This document shows, piece after piece, positions 26,254 through 33,822 of a DNA stretch of 40,189 nucleotides. Each line of letters opens with the position of its first letter. Positions within the stretch are counted from its first letter, which is position 1. A model generated the notes under the pieces. The model saw nothing but the letters and a program-made list of their open reading frames with translations. It did no database searches and was not told the origin of the DNA. The position numbers and the translations under genes are program-made. This DNA comes from Myxococcales bacterium (GTDB taxonomy: Bacteria > Myxococcota > Myxococcia > Myxococcales > Myxococcaceae), in contig JACPVI010000001.1 of NCBI GenBank assembly GCA_016191815.1, forward strand, positions 1-40,189. The letters are read 5' to 3'.

Positions 26254-27062
26254 CAGAGAACCGCTCCCGCTACTGCGGCGAGCAGCGCCGCTATGTACAG
26301 CGCCGCGTAGTGGCTCACCCTTCGGCCGACCAGCCAGTAGGCCAGCCCCCCCAGCGCCAGGCACCCTCCCGCGAGCAGAGGGGCCCAGGCGCCGCCCTGC
26401 CCGGCGCCAAAGAGGATGGCGAGCCAGGCGGCCAGTCCTCCGGCGCTGGCCGCCGCCACCCCGCGCAGCCGCGCCCCTTGGGAGGGCAGGTTGGCCTTGG
26501 CCACCGCCTCGACCAGTTTGTCCCCCAGCTTGAGCCCGAGCCAGTAGAGCCGCGCCCGCAAGGTGAAGTGGACCGCGTTGTAGAGGAGCAGGAAGAGCAG
26601 CGCCGCCCACTCGGCGAGCAGCGGCACCAGCGCCGCGCACACCGCGCCCACCGCCGGCTTGAGCGAGAGCCAGAAGAACCCGTCCCCCAGCGCCGCCAGG
26701 GGGCCCATCAGAGCGGCCTTGAAGGCGGTGACGCGCTCGGGGCCCTCGGCCCCGCGGGCGATCTGCTCCTCGTGGAAGAGCACCCCGCCCAGGATTGCCG
26801 CCGCCACGTAGGGATGAGTGTTGAAGAAGATGAGGTGGCGCCTGAGCGCTGCGCTCTGGGCGGCCGGCTCCGGGTAGAGCGCCTTCAAGGCGGGGAAGAT
26901 GGCGTAGGCCAGCCCGAGGTTCTGCATCCCTTGAGGGTTCCACGAGGCTTGGAGGAAGAGGGAGCGCCCGAAGACCCTGAGCAGCACCCAAAAGGACAGG
27001 CGACGCTCGGACGGCTCGGCGGCGCTGGGGCGGGCGGGGACGGAGTCGGCCGCGGCGGTCAC
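26253..27062 (-). CDS. PTS mannose-family IID component
   Basis: The 269-residue membrane protein starts at GTG 27062, overlapping the IIC stop as GTGA; the open frame upstream of that is a shadow of IIC. Diagnostic IID stretches are FLQASWNPQGMQNLGLAYAI, FNTHPYVAAAILG, and ALMGPLAALGDGFFW. Several hydrophobic helices fill the C-terminal half. With IIC it forms the sugar channel of mannose-type permeases, the only PTS family that has a IID subunit. Sugar specificity cannot be read; in delta-proteobacterial relatives these systems may be mainly regulatory. Confidence 0.94.
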   Translation of the reverse strand: MTAAADSVPARPSAAEPSERRLSFWVLLRVFGRSLFLQASWNPQGMQNLGLAYAIFPALKALYPEPAAQSAALRRHLIFFNTHPYVAAAILGGVLFHEEQIARGAEGPERVTAFKAALMGPLAALGDGFFWLSLKPAVGAVCAALVPLLAEWAALLFLLLYNAVHFTLRARLYWLGLKLGDKLVEAVAKANLPSQGARLRGVAAASAGGLAAWLAILFGAGQGGAWAPLLAGGCLALGGLAYWLVGRRVSHYAALYIAALLAAVAGAVL

Positions 27063-27775
27063 AAGGGGCCCCCGAAGAGAGAGGAGGCCGCCACCCAGAG
27101 GGTGACAGCCGCCGCCGCCGCTCCTGCGTAGAGCGCCGCCTTGCGGGAGTGGGAGCCCCGCACCGCGATCGCCGCCGCCACCGAGGCCATCGCCGGGTAG
27201 GCCCAGGCCAGTCCCCTCACCGCAGGCAAGGGGAGCCGCTGCAAAGACGGCCAGAGCAAGTATCCCAGCGCCGCGCTGGCGGCGCTGATGGCGCCGAAGG
27301 ACAGGAAGTGGGGCCACATTCCCCACAGATTCTGCCGCACCGCCCGGGTGAGCTGCCCGGCCTCGGCGGAGGCCATCGCCTTGCTGGCCAGGCGAGCCGA
27401 GTACTGCTCCAACGAGCGGTCGATGAGCCGCCCCACCCGGCCGGTGCCGATGAAGAGGAGGATGGCCAAAGACCACATCGCCGGGGTGCCTCCGCCGCCG
27501 GAGGCGTTGGCCATCGCGGAGCCCGCTGCGGCGGCCGAGGTGGCGGCCAAGGTGTCGTTCTCCGGCAGCGCCGCGCCCAAGGTGGCGGCACCCAGGTAGA
27601 ACAGCTCGAGCAGCATCCCGATGAAAAGCCCGGAGGGCAGGTCCTCCAGGAGCAGCCCCATTCCGGTGGCGGCCACCAGCGGGCGCGAGAACATGGCCTG
27701 GAGGAAGGCCCGCCGCTCGAGCGCGAGCAGGCCCCCCCACACGCCGGCCAGGAGCACGTGGGTCCACACCACCAT
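27059..27775 (-). CDS. PTS mannose-family IIC component
   Basis: The 238-residue polytopic inner-membrane protein has the mannose-IIC N-terminus (VLLAGVWGGLLALERRAFLQ) followed by MFSRPLVAATGMGLLLEDLP and GMLLELFYLGAATLGAALPE, where the GxxLEL..LG motif sits. It forms the translocation channel with IID. The ATG at 27775 is 12 nt downstream of the IIB stop and its stop overlaps IID. It is somewhat shorter than E. coli ManY (266). Confidence 0.92.
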   Translation of the reverse strand: MVVWTHVLLAGVWGGLLALERRAFLQAMFSRPLVAATGMGLLLEDLPSGLFIGMLLELFYLGAATLGAALPENDTLAATSAAAAGSAMANASGGGGTPAMWSLAILLFIGTGRVGRLIDRSLEQYSARLASKAMASAEAGQLTRAVRQNLWGMWPHFLSFGAISAASAALGYLLWPSLQRLPLPAVRGLAWAYPAMASVAAAIAVRGSHSRKAALYAGAAAAAVTLWVAASSLFGGPL

Positions 27776-27787
27776 GGAAGGCTAAGA

Positions 27788-28273
27788 CTATGCCCCCTTT
27801 CCGAGCCGGGCCTGTACCTCGGTGAGGCCGATGGCGCGGTCGGCCGGAACCGCCCGCACCTCGACCTCGGCGCCCGACTGGGCCAGCATTTTCAGCTGAT
27901 CCACCTCGCCTGGCGAGAGAAACACCGAGGGGCTCACCTTGGCGCGTCCCACCGAGAAGTGGACGTTGCCCACGTTGAGCCTTTGGAGGGGAAGCCCCTT
28001 CTCCCTGGCCGCCACCACCCCCGCCACCTCGCGGATCAACACCAGGGTGCGGACCGGATCCTCCCCCAGGGCCGGGTAGTCCACCTCCAAGAGGGGGCGG
28101 ATCAGCACCTCGGTGGACTTGAGGACCGCGAGCCCCATCGCGGCGCGGATGAGCGGATCCGCCGCGGCCTGATCGTCAGCCACCACTACCCGGGCGGCCT
28201 TGAGGTGGGGGAGCCAGGTCTCCACCACTTGGCCGTGGATGAGGCGGTTGTCGACTCGGACGAGGACGATCAC
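27788..28273 (-). CDS. PTS mannose-family IIB component
   Basis: The 161-residue cytoplasmic protein has the phosphorylation motif RVDNRLIHGQV with His13. It accepts phosphate from EIIA and passes it to the sugar at the IIC/IID channel. GTG at 28273 is the start; the protein begins MIVLVRVDNR as the family does. It lies 37 nt after the EIIA stop. EIIA and EIIB are separate proteins here, unlike the fused ManX of E. coli. Confidence 0.94.
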   Translation of the reverse strand: MIVLVRVDNRLIHGQVVETWLPHLKAARVVVADDQAAADPLIRAAMGLAVLKSTEVLIRPLLEVDYPALGEDPVRTLVLIREVAGVVAAREKGLPLQRLNVGNVHFSVGRAKVSPSVFLSPGEVDQLKMLAQSGAEVEVRAVPADRAIGLTEVQARLGKGA

Positions 28274-28310
28274 GAGGGCCTCGGAGGAGCACTTGCCTGG
28301 CGGAAGGAAG

Positions 28311-28736
28311 TCAGTGCGGGCGATGGCCCAAGGTGGCGTCCCTGAGCATCGCCGAGGCGCAGACGATGTTGCGCTGGCCGTACTGGACCAGCGCCTCCGC
28401 CAGCGCCGGGAGCGAGAGCGGCTCCAGCCTCAAGGCGTTGGCCTTGAGCAGCATGGGGAGGTTCACTCCGGTCACCACCTCTACCTGGTGCTGGCCGGAG
28501 AGCGCCAAAGCCTGGGTGCAGGGGGTGCCGCCGAAGAGGTCCGCCAAAACCAACACTCCCTCTCCCGTGTCCACCGCGCGCAGGGCGGAGCGGACCTCCT
28601 CGCGGATGCCCTCCGCGGACACCCCGGGGGCGACGGAGCAAGTGGCCACTCCGGGAAGCTTGCCGACGATCAGCTCCGCGGTGGCGACCAGCTCCTCCGC
28701 GAGACGTCCATGGGCAGCGACCAACAGCCCGACCAT
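28311..28736 (-). CDS. PTS mannose-family IIA component
   Basis: The 141-residue protein starts MVGLLVAAHGRLAEELV, with phosphoacceptor His9, and contains VLVLADLFGGTPC typical of this family. The ATG at 28736 follows GGGAG by 7 nt; an in-frame extension of ten residues is rejected. It passes phosphate from HPr to IIB. It is the first gene of the six-gene IIA-EI run. A gap of 119 nt separates it from rapZ upstream, room enough for a separate promoter, though I see no clear one. Confidence 0.94.
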   Translation of the reverse strand: MVGLLVAAHGRLAEELVATAELIVGKLPGVATCSVAPGVSAEGIREEVRSALRAVDTGEGVLVLADLFGGTPCTQALALSGQHQVEVVTGVNLPMLLKANALRLEPLSLPALAEALVQYGQRNIVCASAMLRDATLGHRPH

Positions 28737-28855
28737 GACTTCGCTCCCTGCCCCCCAGGCCTGCACGCCTCAAGTACCGCTCATGGGCGCCGAGCGCAAC
28801 CGCGCGGTGACACGCCCAGACGCTCGGCAGCTCGCTTCACCCACGGCGGAACCTG

Positions 28856-29725
28856 CTATTCCTTCTCAACATCTCGATTCCATAGCTGCACCATCGGGAC
28901 GAGCTTGGCCAGGCGGCGGTGCAGCTCGCCGGCGATGGCCACCGAGCGGTGCTTGCCGCCGGTGCAGCCGAGAGCGACGGTGAGGTAGGCCTTCCCCTCC
29001 TTCTGGTAGCGGGGGAAGAGGAATTCGCAAAGCTGCACCACCCGACAGAGGAACTCCTCGGTGTCGGCCCGCCCGAGCACGAAGCTCGCCACCATCGGGT
29101 CGCGTCCGTTGAGTCCCTTGAGCTCCGGGACGAAGTAGGGGTTGGGCAGGAAGCGCACGTCGAGCACCAGGTCCGCCTGGGGCGGGACCCCGTAGCGGTA
29201 GCCGAAGGACATCACCGAGATGGAGGGAGCGGTGGCCGGCTCGGAGGAGAAGCGGGCCTGCACCAGGCGCTTGAGGTCGTGCACGTTGAGGACGGAGGAG
29301 TCGATCACCTCGTCGGCCAGCTCGCGCAAGTCCTTCAGGGCGGCGCGCTCCTTGGAGATGCCCTCGGCGACCGAGCCCTTGGGCGCCAGGGGGTGGCGCC
29401 TTCGCGTCTCGGAGAAGCGGCGGAGCAAGGAGTCGTCGCTGGAGTCCAGAAAGAGCACCTCCACCTTGTGGCCGGCGCGCCGGGCCTCCTCGAGCATGCG
29501 GGGGGCGTCGGCGAGGAAGCTGCCCTCGCGCACGTCGATCACCAATGCCAGCCGGGGGCTGCCGCCCCCCAGGCCGAGAAGCTCGGTGAGCTTGGGGAGG
29601 AGCACCACCGGCAGGTTGTCGATGCAGAAGAAGCCGGCGTCCTCCAGGGCGCGGATGGCGGTGGACTTCCCCGAGCCGGACATGCCGGTGATGACCACGA
29701 TGTGCTTCTCGGGGGCGAGGCTCAC
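28856..29725 (-). CDS. rapZ: RapZ/YvcJ-type nucleotide-binding protein
   Basis: The 289-residue P-loop protein has Walker A GMSGSGKS (14-21), [18 protein letters not shown], and the C-terminal [16 protein letters not shown] typical of RapZ. In E. coli RapZ is an RNA-binding adaptor controlling amino-sugar synthesis; in other bacteria its genetic linkage to hprK and ptsH is common and the role is less clear. GTG at 29725 overlaps the hprK stop as GTGA. Length is close to E. coli RapZ (284). Confidence 0.95.
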   Translation of the reverse strand: MSLAPEKHIVVITGMSGSGKSTAIRALEDAGFFCIDNLPVVLLPKLTELLGLGGGSPRLALVIDVREGSFLADAPRMLEEARRAGHKVEVLFLDSSDDSLLRRFSETRRRHPLAPKGSVAEGISKERAALKDLRELADEVIDSSVLNVHDLKRLVQARFSSEPATAPSISVMSFGYRYGVPPQADLVLDVRFLPNPYFVPELKGLNGRDPMVASFVLGRADTEEFLCRVVQLCEFLFPRYQKEGKAYLTVALGCTGGKHRSVAIAGELHRRLAKLVPMVQLWNRDVEKE

Positions 29726-30687
29726 TCGACCTCCTCGCCCAAGGTCCTCCTCATCCCCCCGTCGGAGATGGCCCGGTTGAGCTTTTGAGCGAACTCCCGC
29801 GCCGAGTGGTGGCCCTGCAGCTTGAGGAGGTGGTTTCGGGCGGCCACCTCCACGATGGTGGTCATGTTCCTGCCCGGCCGCACCGGGACCACCGAGAGGG
29901 GCACCCGGACGCCGAGCAGGTTGAAGCTCTGCTCCTCCACCCCCAGCCGGTCGTACTCGTGGGCGGGGTCCCACTCCACCAGCTCGATCACCAGCTCGAT
30001 CTTCTTTCGCTCGCGGACCGCGGCCACACCGAAGAGGTCCTTGATGTTGATGATCCCCAGGCCGCGGATCTCCATGTGGTGCTTGATGATCGGATTGCCG
30101 GCGCCGTAGACGGTGCCCGGCTTGAGGGTGGTGATGTCCACGATGTCGTCGGCCACCAGCCGGTGCCCCTTCATCACCAGGTCCAGGGCGATCTCGCTCT
30201 TTCCGATGCCGCTCTTGCCCAAGAGCAGGATGCCGACGCCGAAGACGTCCATCAGCACTCCGTGGAGGCTGGTGGAGGCGGCCAGCGCCTCCTCGAGGCA
30301 GGCCTGCACCTGCTGGATGAAGGTGGAGGACAAGAGCGGGCTGCGCATCAGCGCCACATTGGCCTGCTCGCAGGCTTCCAGGAGTGCCTGAGGGGGATCC
30401 AAGTCCTTGGTGACCACGATGCAGGCCAGCTCGTTCTCCATCAGGGAGAGGAGCACCTCCTTTTGGCGCTCGGGCGAAAGGCCGCGGAGGAAGGAGACTT
30501 CGGTGTTCCCGAAGACCTGGACCCGCTCGGAGTGCAGGTGCTCGGTGAAGCCGGTGAGTGCCAGGCCGGGCTTCTGGATTCTGGGGGAGCTGATCGGCCG
30601 GTCGAGGCCCCGCTCCCCCGCCACCAGGGAGAGGTGGAGGTCGTAGTCGGAGTCCTCGAGCAGTCGGGAGACTCGGATTGAGCTCAT
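29722..30687 (-). CDS. hprK: HPr kinase/phosphorylase
   Basis: The 321-residue protein has an N-terminal domain (1-130) and a catalytic domain with the P-loop GKSGIGKS (157-164), preceded by conserved His142 in [32 protein letters not shown] is the HprK signature. It phosphorylates HPr at Ser in response to metabolite levels and can reverse this. The ATG at 30687 is chosen; 21 extra upstream residues in frame are not family-like. It heads the rapZ unit by overlap. TAATAT (minus 30703-30698) just upstream may be its -10 box. Confidence 0.95.
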   Translation of the reverse strand: MSSIRVSRLLEDSDYDLHLSLVAGERGLDRPISSPRIQKPGLALTGFTEHLHSERVQVFGNTEVSFLRGLSPERQKEVLLSLMENELACIVVTKDLDPPQALLEACEQANVALMRSPLLSSTFIQQVQACLEEALAASTSLHGVLMDVFGVGILLLGKSGIGKSEIALDLVMKGHRLVADDIVDITTLKPGTVYGAGNPIIKHHMEIRGLGIINIKDLFGVAAVRERKKIELVIELVEWDPAHEYDRLGVEEQSFNLLGVRVPLSVVPVRPGRNMTTIVEVAARNHLLKLQGHHSAREFAQKLNRAISDGGMRRTLGEEVE

Positions 30688-30836
30688 CGCAGGGGGGATA
30701 TTACGCCCAAGCGGGCTCGGCGCTCGGCCTGAGAGGATCGGCCCGCCCAACTTGCGCCCGCGCAGCGGAGGCGGAACGTTTCGGCGCGGCGCTTGCGCGG
30801 GGATTGCCCCATCTGGCAGGGGGCGCGAGAATACCT

Positions 30837-31016
30837 GTGAGCGAGTCGAGGTGGTTCGTGGAAGAGGCCAAGCTGCTCGAAAGGATCGTCATCAATCCAG
30901 ACATCTTCGGTGGCAAGCCCATCATCCGTGGGCGCCGCCTGGCGGTGGAGCATGTCCGCTTGGTCGCCCATGAGCGGGTCGAGCCGATGTTCGAGCGGAG
31001 CTCGAAGGACTGGTGA
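30837..31016 (+). pseudogene. DUF433 antitoxin, truncated
   Basis: From GTG 30837 the frame reads LLERIVINPDIFGGKPIIRG and RRLAVEHV, the DNA-binding N-terminus of DUF433 proteins. After AVEHV the family sequence is lost and the frame ends after about 16 unrelated residues (KDW, stop at 31014-31016). Intact members have 70-80 family residues, ending with a second helical part. I read it as the remaining half of an antitoxin, decayed together with its toxin directly downstream. Confidence 0.6.
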
Positions 31017-31039
31017 GCGTACCTGCCCGAGACCAGGGA

Positions 31040-31144
31040 GTCGCGTGCGCGTTGATCATCGAGTCCCCCCTTGCACGCGATCTCGAACAAGGGAGCATTA
31101 TCGTCTGTGAGCCCGGGCGGGTTCGAATCAGAAGTCTGGCTTGA
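31040..31144 (+). pseudogene. DUF5615 PIN-like toxin, C-terminal remnant
   Basis: A different frame from the DUF433 fragment reads ARDLEQGSIIVCEPGRVRIR SLA and then a TGA at 31142-31144. The pattern (G-[AS]-[IL]-V-V-x-E-x-x-R-V-R-[IV]-R) is the closing strand pair of DUF5615 PIN-like proteins, which are usually encoded immediately after DUF433 genes. The rest of the toxin, including acidic active-site residues, is deleted. Confidence 0.5.
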
Positions 31145-31147
31145 GTC

Positions 31148-32647
31148 GTGACTGCTCCCCCGAACGCCCAACCGCCGACTCCGGAGCCCTCGCCCGCCGA
31201 GCGCTTGGGGGGGCTGGCCGTGCTCGTGCTCTCGCTGGCCGCCGGGCTCGCCCTGCGGCTGCACTTGGCCTTGACCGACGACGGCATCTATTGGCCGGAC
31301 GAGGTGTACCAATCGCTCGAGCCGGCCCACCGGCTGGTGTTCGGCTACGGGATGGTGGCCTGGGAGTTCGTCGACGGGGCGAGGAGCTGGGCCTTCCCCT
31401 TCCTCTGCGCCGCCCTCCTCAAGCTGTCCGAGCTGGTCGGCCTCGACCGGCCGGGCGAGTACGTCCCCTTCCTCAAGTCCTGCTTCGCGCTGGTCGGGGC
31501 CGCCACCGCCTACGGCTGCTACCTGCTCGCCCGGACCTACGGCGCTTCGAAGCTCGCCTCCGCCACCGGAGCGGCGATGTTCGCCCTGGCCGCCCCGGCG
31601 ATCTACTTCGGCCCGCGGGCGATGAGCGAGACCGCCTCCGCGCTCCTGGTGGTGTTCGGGCTCGGGCTGTCCCTGCGGCGGAACCCGAGGCGGTGGGAGC
31701 TTCTCTTGGGGGCCTCGCTGCTCGGCTTCTCGGTGCTCCTTCGGCTCCAGTCGGCGGTGTTCTGCGCCGGCCTGCTCGGAGCGCTCCTCGGTAGGCGCAG
31801 CTTCAAGGAGGCGCGGGACACGGCGCTGGTACTGCTCGGCTGGGCGGTGGCCTTCGGGGCGCTGGACCACTTCACCTGGGCCGATGCCCCGGGCGCGCGC
31901 TTCGGAGGCTGGTTCCACTCCGCGCTCAAGTACTTCGAGTTCAACCTGATCCAGGACCGCGCCACGGGGTGGGGGGTGGGGCCGTGGTACTTCTACTTTC
32001 GGCACCTCTTCTCCTCGATGCCGGCGCTGGCAATCGGCCTGGGGCTGGGCTCGGCGATGGCGGGGCGGAGAGCTGCAGGGCTTTTGGCGATCGCGGTGGC
32101 CTTCTTCGCCCTGCATTCCTGGGTGGCGCACAAGGAGCTGCGCTTCGTCATCCCGGCGCTGCCGCTCTTCTGCGCGCTGTGCGCGGTGGGGCTCTCCGAG
32201 CTGCCGGCGAGGGTTTCGCGCTGGGCAGCCTCGCCCTCGCTCCTGCTCGCGGCGCTCTGGTCGGCCGCCAGCCACCGGAGCCTCACCTTCGGAGACCTCG
32301 GGCAGTACCCGGAGCGGCCAGGGGCCAGCGCCTACGACGACTTCGGGCCGGTGAACCGGATGCTGCTCGCCGCCCACGAGCGGCCGGACTTGTGCGGCAT
32401 CCGGGTGGACATCGCCCACCTGGCCTGGGCGGGAGGGCACACCTACCTGCACCGGAAGGTGCCGCTCTACCACCTGGGTTGGCCTCCCATCGAGGCGAGG
32501 ACTTTCAACTACGTCATCACCTGGGCCAGCCACCATCTCCCCGGCGAGGTGGTGGCGAAAGACGCGCGAAACCCGCAAGTCGCGCTGGTGCGCTTGCACC
32601 TCGACGGATGCCGGGCCGACGTGGGATATCCCTGGCGGCTGCCCTAG
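31148..32647 (+). CDS. GT22-like (ALG9/PIG-B type) membrane mannosyltransferase
   Basis: The 499-residue polytopic protein has the GT-C loop IYWPDEVYQSLEPAHRLVFG followed by WEFVDGARSW (about 47-81), as in family 22 mannosyltransferases, and later HKELRFVIPALPLF, the conserved HKExRF segment. About ten hydrophobic helices follow. Such enzymes transfer a sugar from a polyprenyl-phosphate donor at the membrane; the bacterial acceptor is unknown. GTG 31148 is the start, 3 nt after the DUF5615 remnant. The C-terminal 100 residues are soluble and probably periplasmic. Confidence 0.82.
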   Translation: MTAPPNAQPPTPEPSPAERLGGLAVLVLSLAAGLALRLHLALTDDGIYWPDEVYQSLEPAHRLVFGYGMVAWEFVDGARSWAFPFLCAALLKLSELVGLDRPGEYVPFLKSCFALVGAATAYGCYLLARTYGASKLASATGAAMFALAAPAIYFGPRAMSETASALLVVFGLGLSLRRNPRRWELLLGASLLGFSVLLRLQSAVFCAGLLGALLGRRSFKEARDTALVLLGWAVAFGALDHFTWADAPGARFGGWFHSALKYFEFNLIQDRATGWGVGPWYFYFRHLFSSMPALAIGLGLGSAMAGRRAAGLLAIAVAFFALHSWVAHKELRFVIPALPLFCALCAVGLSELPARVSRWAASPSLLLAALWSAASHRSLTFGDLGQYPERPGASAYDDFGPVNRMLLAAHERPDLCGIRVDIAHLAWAGGHTYLHRKVPLYHLGWPPIEARTFNYVITWASHHLPGEVVAKDARNPQVALVRLHLDGCRADVGYPWRLP

Positions 32648-32666
32648 CCCAAACTAGAATCCACCC

Positions 32667-33011
32667 ATGGCCGAATGCCTGTTCTGCAAGATTCGCGACG
32701 GGAGCATCCCGGCGAAGATCGTCTACCGCGACTCGGAGTGCCTGGGCTTCGAGGACATCCACCCCCAGGCGCCGACCCACGTGCTGTTCATCCCGCTCAC
32801 CCACATCTCCACGGTGAACGAGCTCACCGGCGAGGACCGGGAGCGCATCGGCCACCTCTTCATGGCGGCGGCCAAGCTGGCGAAGGAGCGCGGCCACTCC
32901 GAGGCCGGCTACCGGCTGGTGATGAACACCAACCGCGACGCCGGGCAGACGGTGTTCCACATCCACCTGCACCTGTTGGGGGGCCGCCCCTTCACCTGGC
33001 CGCCGGGGTAG
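32667..33011 (+). CDS. HIT-family (histidine triad) nucleotide hydrolase
   Basis: The 114-residue HINT-type protein has the triad HIHLHLLGG (His98, His100, His102) and N-terminal CLFCKIRDGSIPAKIVYRD with the CxxC typical of bacterial members. It hydrolyses purine nucleoside phosphoramidates or adenylated substrates in the cytoplasm. It starts at the ATG at 32667, 19 nt after the GT22 stop, so the two may be co-transcribed. Confidence 0.95.
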   Translation: MAECLFCKIRDGSIPAKIVYRDSECLGFEDIHPQAPTHVLFIPLTHISTVNELTGEDRERIGHLFMAAAKLAKERGHSEAGYRLVMNTNRDAGQTVFHIHLHLLGGRPFTWPPG

Positions 33012-33123
33012 GCGCGGACGGCGCCGTTCACTCGTCTCGTAGGGGCCCATCCTCTGCCAGCGAAACTGCTCCGGGGCGAGTGGGGTGGGCCTCCCCCAAG
33101 GGCCGAAGCATGCCACGAACGTC

Positions 33124-33519
33124 TCATTCCAGCCCGGCGCTCAGCCGGCCGAGAGTGAGCCCTGGGACCCGCTCGAAGTGCTCGAGGTTTCGGGTGAGCA
33201 GGATGCATTGGCGAGACAGGCAGATGCCAGCGATCAGGTAGTCGGCCATTCCGATCTTTGCGCCCCTGCCTTCCAGGCCACGGCGGACTTCGGCCGCACG
33301 GTTGGCCGCCTGCTCGTCCAACGGAAGGACGGGCATCGCGGCGAGCAAGGATTCGACTTTCTTCCGCTCGGCCTCGGACCTGGCACCGCTCAGAAGCTCG
33401 AAGGCAGAGATGGCGGTGGTGGCCAACGCGCCGGCCTTGAGCTCCAACTCAATGCGGCCCCTGGCGGCGCGCTGGCCGCGGAGCGCATCGACCAGAACGT
33501 CCGAATCCGCGACGATCAT
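33124..33519 (-). CDS. vapC: VapC-type PIN-domain ribonuclease toxin
   Basis: The 131-residue protein has PIN acidic residues Asp5 (VADSDVLVD), Glu41 (AFELLSGA) and Asp93 (IGMADYLIAGI), with TRNLEHFERVPGL near the end. PIN toxins cleave RNA with Mg2+. The ATG at 33519 overlaps the antitoxin stop as ATGA, preferred to the GTG two codons upstream. It appears intact. Confidence 0.92.
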   Translation of the reverse strand: MIVADSDVLVDALRGQRAARGRIELELKAGALATTAISAFELLSGARSEAERKKVESLLAAMPVLPLDEQAANRAAEVRRGLEGRGAKIGMADYLIAGICLSRQCILLTRNLEHFERVPGLTLGRLSAGLE

Positions 33520-33755
33520 CGCCACCGCCCGCGAATGTCTCGGACGGACGCTTCGAGCGCTTCGGCCGCCCTGGGGCTCAAGGTGCCGAGCACGGCCACC
33601 GCCTCCTGGACCCGTTCCTCGCGGGCGAGCCGCCCCTCGAGGTACTGGTCGAGCGCCTCCTGAACCAGCCTGGAGAAGCCCTTCTCGCCCCGCTCAGCGG
33701 CCAGCTCGAGGAGCCGGGCGCGCTGCCGGTCGGTGATCTCGATGGTCGTGCGCAT
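33516..33755 (-). CDS. Ribbon-helix-helix VapB-type antitoxin
   Basis: The 79-residue protein starts MRTTIEITDRQRARLLELAA, a ribbon-helix-helix DNA-binding N-terminus, and continues SRLVQEALDQYLEGRLAREE and a C-terminal helix that would bind the toxin. The ATG at 33755 gives family length; 15 upstream in-frame residues are rejected. It overlaps vapC by 4 nt. It probably represses the operon through the palindromes upstream. Confidence 0.85.
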   Translation of the reverse strand: MRTTIEITDRQRARLLELAAERGEKGFSRLVQEALDQYLEGRLAREERVQEAVAVLGTLSPRAAEALEASVRDIRGRWR

Positions 33756-33784
33756 GGCTCGAAGATAGCTCCGCGCCCGTCCAT

Positions 33785-33800
33785 ATGCACGTGCATGCAC
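33785..33800 (-). promoter_or_regulatory. Overlapping palindromes upstream of the antitoxin gene
   Basis: ATGCACGTGCAT (33785-33796) and GTGCATGCAC (33791-33800) are perfect overlapping palindromes about 30 nt upstream of the antitoxin start. They are a natural operator candidate for a ribbon-helix-helix repressor. Confidence 0.5.
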
Positions 33801-33822
33801 TTGCCAGAACCCGCGGGGGACG

